Assembly: GCF_000223215.1 (NCBI RefSeq)
Contig: NC_017243.1
Location: 2,976,001 to 3,040,000 of the forward strand
Direction of reading: 5' to 3'
Source of the DNA: Brachyspira intermedia PWS/A
GTDB lineage: Bacteria; Spirochaetota; Brachyspiria; Brachyspirales; Brachyspiraceae
DNA: 64,000 bases
Positions 7,239-17,000 of the stretch are shown here, piece by piece (within the stretch, counting starts at the first letter, position 1; every line of letters starts with the position of its first letter). The notes under the pieces were generated by a model. That model saw only the letters and a list, made by a program, of their open reading frames with translations. It searched no databases and had not been told where the DNA came from. The position numbers and the translations under genes are program-made.

Positions 7239-8579
7239 ATGACATTAGAAGAAAAGGATTTAAAATATATTTGGCATCCTTGCTCGCAGATGAAAGATTA
7301 TGAGGAGCTTCCTCCAATCATTATAGACAGAGGAAAAGGAATTTATTTATACGATAAAAATGGAAAAGAGTATATTGATATTGTAAGTTCTTGGTGGTGC
7401 AATTTACTTGGGCATTGCAATGAAAAAATAAATGCCAATATCAAAGCACAGCTTGACAGATTAGAGCATGTAATATTTGCAAACTTCTCTCATGAAGGAG
7501 CTATTAAATTATGCGAAGAGCTTATAAAAATAATTCCTAATGGACTTACTAAATTCAATTTTTCTGATAATGGTTCTTCATCTGTAGAAGCTGCATTAAA
7601 AATGGCTTTTCAATATCAGCATCAAATAGGAAATACAAAAAGAACAAGATTCATGTGTTTTACTGATGGTTATCATGGTGAAACTATTGGTGCATTATCC
7701 GTTGGAAGTTTGGACTTATATGCAAAAATATACAAGCCAATGTTAATGGACACTATACATATAGAAGCACCTGACTGCTACAGATGTAAATACAATCAAA
7801 ACAGAGATACTTGCAAATGCGAATGTTTTGAAGATGCTGAAAAAAAGTTTAAAGAATACGGAGAAGAAACTTGTGCCGTTATAGTAGAGCCTTTGCTTCA
7901 GGCTAGTGCAGGAATGAGAATATATCCTCCCCTATACTTGAAAAAATTAAGAGAGCTTTGCGATAAATACAATGTAGTTTTTATTGTTGATGAGATAGCT
8001 ACAAATTTTGGACGCACAGGAAAAATGTTTGCATGCGATCATGCCAATATTACACCCGATATAATGTGTATTTCAAAAGGCTTAACAGGCGGATACATGC
8101 CTATGGCAATAACAATAACAACAGACAAAATATACAATGCTTTCTATGCTGACTATAATGAAGGAAAAGCATTCATGCATAGTCATACTTACAGCGGAAA
8201 TCCTCTTGGCTGTTCTGCTGCTTTGGCTGTACAAAAAGTTTTGAGAGAAGATGATATTATAAATAAGGCACAAGTAAGAGCTAAATATTTAAATAATAAA
8301 TTAAAAGAAAAATTACTTGATCATAAAAATATAGGAGAGATTAGAAATATAGGGCTTATCAATGCCATGGAATTAGTTACTGATAAAAATACAAAAGAAG
8401 GATTTGACTCTAAACTTAGAATGGGTTATCAAATATATAGAAAGGCACTTCAAAGAGGACTTCTATTAAGACCTTTGGGAAATGTAATTTATTTTAATCC
8501 GCCTTTAATTATAAATGAAGATGAAATAGATAATGCTGTTGATTTATGTGTATCTTCTATAAATGATATACTGAAATGA
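7239..8579 (+). CDS. bioA: Adenosylmethionine-8-amino-7-oxononanoate aminotransferase
   Basis: This 446-residue class III PLP aminotransferase makes 7,8-diaminopelargonate using S-adenosylmethionine as amino donor. Visible are the N-terminal IWHPCSQMKDY typical of BioA, the GSSSVEAALKMAFQY segment, FTDGYHGETIGALSVG, the cofactor Asp in FIVDEIATNFGRTGKMFAC and the Schiff-base Lys in CISKGLTGGYMPMA. A Cys-rich insertion (CYRCKYNQNRDTCKCECF, near residue 186) is present, known in other BioA proteins of this subtype. The ATG follows an AAAGGAC ribosome site. It is separated from bioD by the repeat element and is probably expressed from its promoter. Confidence 0.93.
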   Translation: MTLEEKDLKYIWHPCSQMKDYEELPPIIIDRGKGIYLYDKNGKEYIDIVSSWWCNLLGHCNEKINANIKAQLDRLEHVIFANFSHEGAIKLCEELIKIIPNGLTKFNFSDNGSSSVEAALKMAFQYQHQIGNTKRTRFMCFTDGYHGETIGALSVGSLDLYAKIYKPMLMDTIHIEAPDCYRCKYNQNRDTCKCECFEDAEKKFKEYGEETCAVIVEPLLQASAGMRIYPPLYLKKLRELCDKYNVVFIVDEIATNFGRTGKMFACDHANITPDIMCISKGLTGGYMPMAITITTDKIYNAFYADYNEGKAFMHSHTYSGNPLGCSAALAVQKVLREDDIINKAQVRAKYLNNKLKEKLLDHKNIGEIRNIGLINAMELVTDKNTKEGFDSKLRMGYQIYRKALQRGLLLRPLGNVIYFNPPLIINEDEIDNAVDLCVSSINDILK

Positions 8580-8658
8580 TTAATTTTATAAATAATAATA
8601 AAGTATTATTTATGAGTAAAAAAGCATATATTAAATTCATTACAGTATAAACTTTATT

Positions 8659-8999
8659 TTATAAACTTAAAATTTATAGTATATACTAAAAAATTTTTAA
8701 CTTTGTAAACCTATGTCTTTATATAGAATTGTCAACTTTTTCCCGCCGCAAAAAGTTGCAAAAAGTGCAAGTATAAAATTAGTACTAAATAATACTAATT
8801 TAGTTTTACATGTAAGATAATTTATTAAATTAAAGCCCAAATGTAGCCTTTTTGCTTCTCGCCACAGGCGGGCTTCGCCTGTGGCAACAAAAGAAGTTGG
8901 GGTGTGGGGGCTAGTCCCCACTAATAATAAAAATAAGAAAATAATTTTCGATAAAATATAGTTGTTTAGGTATATACTAAAAATTTTTAACTTTGTCAA
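8659..8999. mobile_element. MITE-like element, copy 4, with abutting extra ends
   Basis: An isolated X end (8659-8685) abuts the left X end (from 8680) of an element ending in a Y end at 8949-8976. A third, left-oriented X end follows at 8971-8999, sharing the TATATA with the previous one. The interior carries CCCGCCGCAAAAAGTTGC and a GGGGCTAGTCCCC hairpin. This is a composite of at least two insertions sharing TA-rich borders and fills the region between bioA and the peptide-binding lipoprotein. Confidence 0.6.
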
Positions 9000-9063
9000 T
9001 TTTTTATTAGTATAGTAATACACCAAAAAATAGAAATATAAAATTAATGCAAAGGAAAAACAA

Positions 9064-10662
9064 ATGTTCAAAAAAATAATTACTGCTGGTTTATTAATGC
9101 TGTTAATTGTATTCGTATCTTGTTCAAAAAAAGAAATGAGTAATAATGATATAGTTATAAATCTTGCGCCAGAGCCTTTAACTATGGATCCAACTTTAAA
9201 CACAGACAATCTCACTATGATATATATTCTTCATGCTTTTGAAGGGCTTACAAAAAAAGATGCCAACAATAAAATAATAGGCGGAGCTGCTGAAAGCTGG
9301 GATATTAACAAAGCAGGCAATATCTACACTTTTCATTTGAGAACCAATGCTAAATGGAGCGACGGTAAAGAAGTTAAGGCACAAGACTTTGTTTATACTT
9401 GGAGGCGAGCCGTTGATCCAAAAACTGCTAACAAATACAGCTATTATTTTGAAGTGATAAAAAATGCCAAAGAAGTTATAAGCGGCGAAAAAACTATAGA
9501 AGAGCTTGGAGTAAGAGCAATAGACGATTATACATTTGAAGTGGAATTAAACAGCCCTACTGCATACTTTTTAGAGCTTGCTGCTTATCCTCCTTTTTAT
9601 CCCGTTCGAGAAGATATAATAAATGAATATGGAGATGATTGGACTCTAAAGCCTGCAACATATATTGGAAATGGTGCTTTTAAAATGACTGAAAGGAATT
9701 TCGATAAAAGCATAATACTAGAAAGAAATACTAACTATTGGAACAATGAAAATATAAAGCCAAACAAATTAACTTTTCTTTTAATGGAAGAGCCTAATAC
9801 TTCGCTTGCAGGTGTACTTAATAATTCAATTCATTTTGCAAAGCCTTTTCCTAGAAATGATATTGAAAGCCTAAAGCAAAAAGGAATAGTTCATATTGTA
9901 CCAGTAGCTGCATCATATTATTACAGATTCAATCTAAACAAAGAAGTTTTAAAAAATGAAAAGGTAAGAAAAGCTATATCTTTAGCCATTGACAGAGATT
10001 ATATAGTAAAATCAATCACAAGGTGCGGAGAGCGTCCGGCAGGAAGTTTAGTTCCTTATGGTATTAATGACATAGATGGAGATTTCAGAACTAAAGCAGG
10101 AGAGTATATAATATCTTCCAACTATCAGAAAAACATAGAAGAAGCTAAAAGATTATTATCTCAAGCAGGATACAAAAACGGAAGAAATTTTCCTGTAATT
10201 GATTTGCTTATAGCTACAAGAGAGTTTGACATAAATATTGCCGATGCTGTTCAGAGCATGCTTAAAGAGAATTTAAACATTGATGTAAGAATAGTTAAGC
10301 ATGAATGGGCTTCTTATCTACAAAACATGTATGACAGAAATTTTGATTTAGCTGTTTATCTATGGTATGCCGATTATAATGATCCTATAAACTTTTTAAA
10401 CATTTTTAAAAGTGATGCTCCAAACAATTACGGCTCATATTCAAACAAGGCATTTGATGATTACATTGACATAGCCTCCACAAACAAAAACAATCAGATA
10501 AGAATGCATGCACTTCATTTAGCAGAGAATGTTTTTATGAATGACAATGCTATAGTACCGATATATTTTTATTCTGAGGCACTTTTAGTATCTCATAAAT
10601 TAAAAAATGTTGAATATGATTCTCAAGGCTTATATAGATTTTTTAATGCGTATTTAGAGTAG
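9064..10662 (+). CDS. Peptide ABC transporter substrate-binding lipoprotein (OppA family)
   Basis: The 532-residue protein starts with a lipoprotein signal (FKKIITAGLLMLLIVFVSC, Cys about residue 20), followed by the family-5 extracellular solute-binding domain: LAPEPLTMDPTLNTDN, LTKKDANNKIIGGAAESWDI, YTFHLRTNAKWSDGKEV and KVRKAISLAIDRDYIV. It should be membrane-anchored and capture oligopeptides for an Opp-type permease, whose other genes are not in the window. It is monocistronic between a repeat element and a palindromic repeat. The specific ligand cannot be told from sequence. Confidence 0.9.
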   Translation: MFKKIITAGLLMLLIVFVSCSKKEMSNNDIVINLAPEPLTMDPTLNTDNLTMIYILHAFEGLTKKDANNKIIGGAAESWDINKAGNIYTFHLRTNAKWSDGKEVKAQDFVYTWRRAVDPKTANKYSYYFEVIKNAKEVISGEKTIEELGVRAIDDYTFEVELNSPTAYFLELAAYPPFYPVREDIINEYGDDWTLKPATYIGNGAFKMTERNFDKSIILERNTNYWNNENIKPNKLTFLLMEEPNTSLAGVLNNSIHFAKPFPRNDIESLKQKGIVHIVPVAASYYYRFNLNKEVLKNEKVRKAISLAIDRDYIVKSITRCGERPAGSLVPYGINDIDGDFRTKAGEYIISSNYQKNIEEAKRLLSQAGYKNGRNFPVIDLLIATREFDINIADAVQSMLKENLNIDVRIVKHEWASYLQNMYDRNFDLAVYLWYADYNDPINFLNIFKSDAPNNYGSYSNKAFDDYIDIASTNKNNQIRMHALHLAENVFMNDNAIVPIYFYSEALLVSHKLKNVEYDSQGLYRFFNAYLE

Positions 10663-10677
10663 TTTTATTTATTTCCA

Positions 10678-10883
10678 AACGCACGGTAATCGAATTTCTA
10701 AATATAATTAAAGTTATATTGATAAATCAACTTAATATTTAAAATTCAGTTTATCGTGCGTTAAATACATTTTAACTTTAATTTAAACTTGGGCGGGTAC
10801 TAAAATTTCTAAATAAGCTATAAAGATAATAAAAATTAAAAATTCTAAATTAGATAAAAAGGAATAAAGGGCGGGGTTTTAAA
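10678..10883 (+). repeat. Modular palindromic repeat (right half form)
   Basis: AACGCACGGTAA (10678-10689) is inverted as TTATCGTGCGTT near 10750-10762, followed by ACTTGGGCGGGTAC (10787-10800) and AAAGGGCGGGGTTTTAAA (10866-10883). The same four modules, in the same order and at similar spacing, recur across the window. Confidence 0.75.
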
Positions 10884-11087
10884 TATAGTTAAAAAATTAT
10901 ATTATTTCATATCAACTTTTCTCGGACTTCTTCAAAGCTGCAAAAGCACGCATTACTTTTTAACAAATTTATATTAAAATATTTTTATAGTTTTATAAGT
11001 TTTATTTTCTTATTAATAAAAAAATAATGAAAGTTATTATAAAAAATAAATATCAGTATATAAATAATATTTTAAATTTTACTTACA

Positions 11088-11290
11088 CTTGCCCACCCTC
11101 TAGGCTTTTTAAAATGATCAGTAATTTTTGTATTGTTTTTCTTTTTTACTTTTAACTGTTATTTTAACACCCACCCTAAATGTTAATTAAATTTTTTGTG
11201 CCTATTAACGCACGATTAACTTTTTTATAAATTTAGATTAATGTTATAATATAATTCTATTATGTTTATAATCTTCTCTGCGTGCGAGTA
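11088..11290 (-). repeat. Modular palindromic repeat (left half form)
   Basis: This is the mirror order of the previous repeat: GCCCACCCT (11091), ACACCCACCCTAA (11167), AACGCACGATTAA (11207) and CTGCGTGCGAG near 11278-11288. It faces the first half across about 200 bp of plain A+T-rich DNA, between two convergent genes. Confidence 0.7.
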
Positions 11291-11306
11291 TAAAAGCAAC
11301 TGATAT

Positions 11307-12824
11307 TTAATAAGCTATATTTTTTAATTTACTCATCAATTCAAAATTTCTTTTATAGCATTCTTTATATATTTGATAATATTCAAAGTAAATTTTAACG
11401 TTCTCATTAATAGGAGTTACAGGCTTGTCATTGTAAGTTATAATATTTTTTATAGCCTCTTCATAGCTTGAATACTCTTTATCAGCAACAGCCGAAGTTA
11501 TAGCCGCCCCCAATGCTGCCTGCTCCTTAGTCTTTGAAACATAAATCTCCATATTTAAAATATCAGCCTGAATCTGAAGCCATACATCACTATAAGAACC
11601 TCCTCCAGAAGCTATTAATCTATTGCATTTAATATTTAAATCATCAGTTAAAATCATAAAGCAGTCTTTTAAAGAATATACAACTCCCTCCATAACAGCC
11701 CTTAAAATATGATATCTATCATGATTTAAAGTCAATCCCAAAAACATAGCAGAAGCATCACTGTTCATATGAGGAGTTCTCTCGCCAGCTAAATAAGGAA
11801 GAAATATTATTCCATCACTTCCAGATTTTATATCTTTTACTTTTGAATCTATATTCTTAAAAGTTTCATCAGTATTGCAAAAATTATTCCTAGCCCATTT
11901 TAAAGCAAGCCCAGAAGATAAAGCAGCACCCAAATAATACCAAGTATTAGGAAATAAAAAATTGAAAGTATGAGAAGCCATATTCTTTTTATCATAAATA
12001 GGCTTATCTATAGGCATTAAAATTTGTCCTCCTGTCCCTATAGTTATGGATGCAGTGTTTGTATTTATTATGCCGTTACCTATAGCCTGCATAACTTGAT
12101 CAGCTCCGCCATATGAAACCTGAATACCTATTTCTAATCCAGTTTCTTTACTTGCATTCTCTGTAATTGATCCTGATATCTCATAAGGATAAAAAATATC
12201 AGGAAAAATGTTTCTATCTAAATTGAGTTCTTTTATTATATAATCAGACCAAAAAGAATTATCACTGTCAAAAACCCCCGTAGCAGCAGCATCAGTTATA
12301 TCGGAAGCAATTATACCAGTCAATTTATATCTTATATAGTCTTTATGAAGAATTACTTTATAAATCTTTTCATAAATATGAGGCTCATTGTTTTTTATCC
12401 AAAGCAAAGAAGGAAGTAAAAATCCTGCAGCTATAGGGCTATGATTGATTTGCATTATTTTGTCTAAACCTATTTTTTTATTTATATAATTAAGCTCTTT
12501 AACGCTTCTTGAATCACACCATAATATAGCTTTTCTCAAAGCATTTCCGTTTTTATCTAATGGCACAAGCCCATGCATTTGCCCTGAAAAACTTATCCCT
12601 GAAATTTTATAATTTGAATCTATTTTTCTTAATTGATTTAAAGAATCTTTTATAGTAAATATAGTGCTTTCCCACCATACATTAACATCCTGCTCAGCAA
12701 AATTATAGTAAGGCTTATCAAAATCATAATCTTTTTGAGATAATGCTGATATTTTGCCATTTGATGTCATTATTAAACTCTTTACAGATGAAGTTCCTAA
12801 ATCTATACCAATATAATAATTCAT
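11307..12824 (-). CDS. xylB: Xylulokinase (FGGY carbohydrate kinase)
   Basis: The 505-residue protein has the two-lobed FGGY sugar kinase plan: the ATP-binding start YIGIDLGTSSVKSLI, substrate segment GISFSGQMHGLVPLD with IKLWCDSRS-like ILWCDSRSV, the linker TIGTGGQILMP and the C-terminal signature LIASGGGSYSDVWLQIQAD. The GQMHG motif and overall length favour D-xylulose over glycerol or gluconate as substrate; it would feed xylulose 5-phosphate to the pentose phosphate pathway. No isomerase or transporter is adjacent. It is monocistronic and divergent from apt. Confidence 0.85.
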   Translation of the reverse strand: MNYYIGIDLGTSSVKSLIMTSNGKISALSQKDYDFDKPYYNFAEQDVNVWWESTIFTIKDSLNQLRKIDSNYKISGISFSGQMHGLVPLDKNGNALRKAILWCDSRSVKELNYINKKIGLDKIMQINHSPIAAGFLLPSLLWIKNNEPHIYEKIYKVILHKDYIRYKLTGIIASDITDAAATGVFDSDNSFWSDYIIKELNLDRNIFPDIFYPYEISGSITENASKETGLEIGIQVSYGGADQVMQAIGNGIINTNTASITIGTGGQILMPIDKPIYDKKNMASHTFNFLFPNTWYYLGAALSSGLALKWARNNFCNTDETFKNIDSKVKDIKSGSDGIIFLPYLAGERTPHMNSDASAMFLGLTLNHDRYHILRAVMEGVVYSLKDCFMILTDDLNIKCNRLIASGGGSYSDVWLQIQADILNMEIYVSKTKEQAALGAAITSAVADKEYSSYEEAIKNIITYNDKPVTPINENVKIYFEYYQIYKECYKRNFELMSKLKNIAY

Positions 12825-12967
12825 GATACTCTCCTATTATTTAATATAATATATTAAAATAAGTTTATTAAAAGAAGTATTTTTTAATTGATTTTTTCAT
12901 AAAAGTATTATAATAAAAAGTTGTGTAATTGTTTACATAATTATTTTTAAATAAAACGAGGTGTTAT

Positions 12968-13480
12968 ATGGAGTTAAAAGACTATATAAGAAATATTCAA
13001 GATTATCCTAAACAAGGCATACTTTTTAGAGATATTACCACATTACTTCAAAATAAAGATGCATTCAAATATGCAATAGATAAAATGGCTGAACAAATAA
13101 GCAGTGAAAAAATAGATTATATAGTCGGAGCAGAAAGCAGAGGTTTTTTAGTAGGTTCAGCATTAGCTTATAAACTAAACTGCGGATTTATTCCTGTAAG
13201 AAAAAAAGGAAAACTACCTTACAAGACTATTTCAGAAGAATATGCTTTAGAGTACGGCACAGATACTTTATATATGCATGAAGATGCTATTAAAAAAGGA
13301 GAGAGAGTTTTAATAGTAGATGATTTAATTGCTACAGGCGGAACTGCACTTGCTATGATAAAAATGGTTGAAAAATTAGAGGGTATAGTTGTAGGCTCTT
13401 CTTTCTTAATAGAGTTAAAAGAGTTAAACGGAAGAAAAGAAATAGAAAAATATCCTGTTCATGTTCTTATAGAGTATTAA
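12968..13480 (+). CDS. apt: Adenine phosphoribosyltransferase
   Basis: This 170-residue cytosolic enzyme salvages adenine to AMP with PRPP. The N-terminal IQDYPKQGILFRDITTLL and the PRPP-binding motif VLIVDDLIATGGT (about residues 117-129) are diagnostic, and VGAESRGFLVGSALAY forms the central loop. Length matches the family. It starts at ATG after ACGAGGTG and is followed by about 110 bases before groES, which has its own promoter-like TTGACT. Confidence 0.95.
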   Translation: MELKDYIRNIQDYPKQGILFRDITTLLQNKDAFKYAIDKMAEQISSEKIDYIVGAESRGFLVGSALAYKLNCGFIPVRKKGKLPYKTISEEYALEYGTDTLYMHEDAIKKGERVLIVDDLIATGGTALAMIKMVEKLEGIVVGSSFLIELKELNGRKEIEKYPVHVLIEY

Positions 13481-13591
13481 AGAATATTACTATTTAATCA
13501 GTTATTGACTTTTAACATTTTTTATTATAGAATATAGCAAAAATTATTAAAAAAATTATCGAAATAAATACATTTTAAGGAGATATAAAAT

Positions 13592-13858
13592 ATGTCATCT
13601 ATTAAACCATTAGCAGATAGAGTTCTTTTAAAAGTATTAGAACAAGAAGAAAAAACTTCAAGCGGAATACTTCTTCCAGATACAGCTAAAGAAAAAACTC
13701 AGAAAGCAGAAGTTATAGAAGTAGGAGACAGCGAAGATATAAAAGTAAAAAAAGGCGATATAGTTATATATGATAAATATGCTGGTATTCAAATAAAAGA
13801 AGGCGATACTGAATATTTAATAGTAAAAAATGAAGAGATAGTTGCTCTTATAAAATAA
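13592..13858 (+). CDS. groES: Co-chaperonin GroES
   Basis: The 88-residue protein is a complete GroES: IKPLADRVLLKVLEQEEKT, the mobile loop around SSGILLPDTAKEK that docks on GroEL, and GDIVIYDKYAGIQIK. It caps GroEL for folding of cytosolic proteins. Unlike the usual groES-groEL operon no groEL follows; a terminator ends the transcript 25 bases after the stop, so groEL must lie elsewhere. No CIRCE operator is seen upstream. The ribosome site is AAGGAGA. Confidence 0.95.
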   Translation: MSSIKPLADRVLLKVLEQEEKTSSGILLPDTAKEKTQKAEVIEVGDSEDIKVKKGDIVIYDKYAGIQIKEGDTEYLIVKNEEIVALIK

Positions 13859-13883
13859 TTAATAGCTATACAAATAAAAAATA

Positions 13884-13924
13884 AAAGAACACTAATCTTT
13901 AAAAAAAGATGGTGTTCTTTTTTA
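13884..13924 (+). terminator. Terminator of groES
   Basis: AAAGAACAC and GTGTTCTTT form a 9-bp stem enclosing a second small hairpin (ATCTTT/AAAGAT), followed by a T-run. Confidence 0.85.
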
Positions 13925-14088
13925 CTAATTAGGGTTTTTGGCAGTTTATATTATTGTTAATAAAACTTTTTCGTATCATAAAGAATTAATAAGGTTAAAT
14001 AATATAACAAATTATATTATTTAATTTTATTAATTTGTTCGATAATTAAATCATTAATTTCATTTCTTTAATCAGGAGATTTTTATAA

Positions 14089-15318
14089 ATGCTAAAATAT
14101 TTCATAATATTTCTTGCAATATTAAATATAGTATATGCTCAAGATAACACCACTAACAAAGATCCTGAATACAAATTCACTTACGAAAAAGAAAACAATT
14201 TTACAATATATAAAGAATCAGATGAAACTAATGAATCAAATACTACAAATACCCAAAATGAAATATCTATAATGCTTGAAAGAAGAGGCTTTCCTCTTGT
14301 TAATAGATTGGTAAGATTCACATCATTACACCCTGATATGTTTGATTTTGAAATAGATGAAAATCAAAAAGAAGAAATACTTTTAAAAGAAATTGATGAA
14401 AATGAAGAAACTGCATTAAACACTAATGAATCAGTTAATATGTATACAAATATATATGTAGTTCCTACAGATGAAAATGGAATAGCAAAGGCTAAACTGA
14501 ATTTAAAAAATCCCGGAAATGGCGTTGTACTTATGCATATACTTTATGTAGGCTCTACAGGAAATACTAATATATCCTATGAAGAATATGCTTATGTGAA
14601 TATAGAAGAAAAAAAGGAAAATCGTATATCTTCAAAACTATTAATTGGAGATAGCGATGATGTAAATATTAAAAGTTCCATATTAATAACATCAACTTTA
14701 TTTCCGTCTTTATTTTTGGTATCTATAGCATTAATATTTATAAGCTACTTTAAACATATATATGAAGAATATAGAAACAGTAAATCAAAAATTATAATAT
14801 ATACTTTCTTTGGATTTGCATCTATCAAAAAGAATTTTGCTCTAATGATATTCATAATATTGACAGAGTTATTAATAGTAGCTTGTTTTCTGCTTTTAGA
14901 CAGTTATATATTCTCTGTTATACTTATAGCATTCTTTATAGCAGGCTTCCTAATGAAAAGAGAAAAAATATATGCTATAGCCTTTTTTATACTAGCTTGT
15001 ATTTCTACAATATACCTTTATCTCGAAACATTTTCCACTCATATTGCTACAGAATATATAGTCAACAATGCTGTTATGGGAAATCCTGTATTTGTCTTCT
15101 TTTTCTTTTTAATATTTACGGCATTAGCAGGAGGAATATATATACCTATATGTGTATTAATATTATATCAAACTGTATTTGTTATGAGTGATACATCTTT
15201 AATAACAGCTTTAATTGGAATATTTGTATCTTCTATATTCTATATTGTAAAAGTAAAAAAAGATATTCCTTTCCTATACAGACTTAATTTATTGAAAATA
15301 AAAGATAATAATAGGTAG
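14089..15318 (+). CDS. Unknown integral membrane protein with exported N-terminal domain
   Basis: I do not recognise a family. The 409-residue protein starts with a signal peptide (KYFIIFLAILNIVYAQ), then an extracytoplasmic domain of roughly 170 residues, acidic and Asn-rich at first, then strand-like with VPTDENGIAKAKLNL and GNGVVLMHILYVG, resembling an immunoglobulin-like fold. From about residue 200 follow seven or so hydrophobic segments to near the C-terminus. It is cotranscribed with a small helical protein that starts 4 bases after its stop. Sensor, transporter or envelope assembly roles are all open. Confidence 0.7.
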   Translation: MLKYFIIFLAILNIVYAQDNTTNKDPEYKFTYEKENNFTIYKESDETNESNTTNTQNEISIMLERRGFPLVNRLVRFTSLHPDMFDFEIDENQKEEILLKEIDENEETALNTNESVNMYTNIYVVPTDENGIAKAKLNLKNPGNGVVLMHILYVGSTGNTNISYEEYAYVNIEEKKENRISSKLLIGDSDDVNIKSSILITSTLFPSLFLVSIALIFISYFKHIYEEYRNSKSKIIIYTFFGFASIKKNFALMIFIILTELLIVACFLLLDSYIFSVILIAFFIAGFLMKREKIYAIAFFILACISTIYLYLETFSTHIATEYIVNNAVMGNPVFVFFFFLIFTALAGGIYIPICVLILYQTVFVMSDTSLITALIGIFVSSIFYIVKVKKDIPFLYRLNLLKIKDNNR

Positions 15319-15321
15319 TAT

Positions 15322-15600
15322 ATGGTTTTTGATTTATTAAGAGATTTAGAATTGCTTTTATCCGATATAGTTTTCAGCGGCATAAACAATATAGATTACA
15401 GCACTATAGACAAAATAGAAGTTTTAGCAAAAAGGTTTGAAAAAATTTCTATGGAAAATATAAAAAATTTATTAATAGAATTTACAGATTCATTAAAAAA
15501 ATATAAAACAGATGAAGATAAAAGAACAAATATTAAAGAAGTATCAGACAATATTTCTAAAATAGAATTTTATATAAGAAATGCTTTATCTTATGAATAA
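15322..15600 (+). CDS. Small helical protein of unknown function
   Basis: The 92-residue soluble protein, rich in Lys, Glu and Asp with heptad-like hydrophobics (IKNLLIEFTDSLKKY, VSDNISKIEFYIRNAL), is probably all-helical. It begins four bases after the stop of the membrane protein gene, with a GGTAGT sequence as weak ribosome site, so translational coupling and a functional link to that membrane protein are likely. No family recognised. Confidence 0.65.
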   Translation: MVFDLLRDLELLLSDIVFSGINNIDYSTIDKIEVLAKRFEKISMENIKNLLIEFTDSLKKYKTDEDKRTNIKEVSDNISKIEFYIRNALSYE

Positions 15601-15607
15601 AATTACT

Positions 15608-16096
15608 TTATCTTTTTATATATCTTTCCATTTCTCTATCTAAAGTCTTTCTTTTTAGAGTTTCTCTTTTATCATGAAGTTTCTTACCTTTTGCCAAAGC
15701 TAATTCAACTTTCACTTTTCCTCTAGCAAAATATAATTTAACAGGAATTAAAGTAAGCCCTTGTTCTTTGATTTTTCCTTGAAGTCTTTTTAATTCTCTT
15801 TTTTTCATCAAAAGCTTTCTTTCTCTTAAAGGTTCATGATTATTTCTATTTCCAAAATGATAAGGCGATATATGCATATTGACTATAAAAAGCTCTCCAT
15901 TTTTTTTAAAAGAAGCATAGCTGTCAGACATATTAACACTTCTCTCCCTAAGAGATTTTACTTCTGTTCCAAGCAAAACTATACCTGCCTCAAATTTTTC
16001 TACAAGCTCATAATTAAAGAGAGCCTTTTTATTTTTTACTATTTCACCAGAAGAAATAGTGTTGCTACCTGATTTTTTATCCTTTTTACTAGCCAT
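15608..16096 (-). CDS. smpB: SsrA-binding protein SmpB
   Basis: The 162-residue partner of tmRNA in trans-translation (rescue of stalled ribosomes). It shows NKKALFNYELVEKFEAGIVLLGTEVKSLR, GELFIVNMHISPY and a basic C-terminal tail (KLHDKRETLKRKTLDREMERYIKR in outline) that enters the ribosomal A site. Length is normal. It is convergent with the small helical protein gene, with only 7 bases between stops, and has its own strong promoter. The tmRNA gene is not in this window. Confidence 0.95.
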   Translation of the reverse strand: MASKKDKKSGSNTISSGEIVKNKKALFNYELVEKFEAGIVLLGTEVKSLRERSVNMSDSYASFKKNGELFIVNMHISPYHFGNRNNHEPLRERKLLMKKRELKRLQGKIKEQGLTLIPVKLYFARGKVKVELALAKGKKLHDKRETLKRKTLDREMERYIKR

Positions 16097-16126
16097 AATA
16101 TATTACCATAATATTTAAGTATATAG

Positions 16127-16155
16127 ATTATACTTAAAATAAATCAATTTGTCAA
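16127..16155 (-). promoter_or_regulatory. smpB promoter
   Basis: TTGACA (16155-16150), a 17-bp spacer and TATAAT (16132-16127) on the minus strand: perfect consensus hexamers, about 30 bases before the smpB start. Confidence 0.75.
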
Positions 16156-16170
16156 TTATTCAATATATAC

Positions 16171-16205
16171 AAAAAGAGCCGGAGTTTTTAATTCCAGCTC
16201 TTTTA
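16171..16205 (-). terminator. Terminator downstream of the DUF305 gene
   Basis: AAAAGAGC CGGA and TCCA GCTCTTTT form an inverted repeat around a short A+T loop; T-runs occur on both strands. It follows the stop of the 16222-16884 gene. Confidence 0.7.
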
Positions 16206-16221
16206 TCAAACTTTATAAATT

Positions 16222-16884
16222 TTAACTCATAGAATTAATCATATTATTCATATCTTCTATTTCTTTTTCCTGTGCTTTTATTATTCTGTTTGCTATCTCT
16301 TTTATTTTGTCATCTTTAGTATATTCTAATATCTTTTTAGAAACATCAATAGCAGCCTGATGATGTGGTATCATACCCTTAAGAAAATCTATATCATTAT
16401 TTCCTGTTATTTCAATAACAGCCATATCAGCCATCATTTTATCCATAATAAGCTGCATCTCATTTCCTATAGCTACAGTATCAATATCACTGTAATCTGT
16501 ATTTTTAGCATTCAATTCTTTGATCAATGCATCAAATTCTGTAACTTCTTTATTCTGTTCTGTTATTATATTATTAGCTAATTCTATCAAGTTTTCATTT
16601 TTAGTAGTTTCTAATAATTTTTGAGAAGAAAGAATAGCACCTTTATGATGAGGAATCATATTAAATAAAAAATCAGCATCTATATTAGCAGTTTTTTGAA
16701 AAGCCTGATCCATCATAGGCTGATGCATTAAATCAATAATTTCAGAACCAGATTTATGAGCAGTATGAGCTGAATGATCCATAGTGTTGGCATTAGTATC
16801 TGCAGTATCTGTATTTTTCTCTGAACAAGATATAAATAATAAAGCAGCTAAAGAAATAATAAATGTTGTTATAATTTTTTTCAT
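16222..16884 (-). CDS. DUF305 lipoprotein with two His-rich motifs
   Basis: This 220-residue exported lipoprotein (signal KKIITTFIISLAALLFISC) has a short His-rich linker (MDHSAHTAHKSG) and two DUF305 repeats with the motifs MIPHHKGAILSSQ and MIPHHQAAIDVSK. DUF305 proteins are ferritin-like helical bundles, some linked to copper binding; the paired His-His motifs and His-rich linker fit a metal-binding envelope protein, but the metal is not shown by sequence. It is monocistronic with its own terminator. Confidence 0.8.
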   Translation of the reverse strand: MKKIITTFIISLAALLFISCSEKNTDTADTNANTMDHSAHTAHKSGSEIIDLMHQPMMDQAFQKTANIDADFLFNMIPHHKGAILSSQKLLETTKNENLIELANNIITEQNKEVTEFDALIKELNAKNTDYSDIDTVAIGNEMQLIMDKMMADMAVIEITGNNDIDFLKGMIPHHQAAIDVSKKILEYTKDDKIKEIANRIIKAQEKEIEDMNNMINSMS

Positions 16885-17000
16885 TTTCCATCCTTTTATT
16901 TATTTTTTATCATTGATTTTTATTCAATCTAATAACTTTTATAATATGAAAAAAGTAAAAAATTATAATGATATTAAAAACTATATATAATTAAACAATA

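Noticed and set aside
8697-9215. Minus-strand frame of 172 codons overlapping the start of the peptide-binding lipoprotein
   Set aside because: It reads through repeat ends and antisense to a confident gene; no ribosome site.
13481-13591. CIRCE operator before groES
   Set aside because: No TTAGCACTC/GAGTGCTAA inverted repeat is present.
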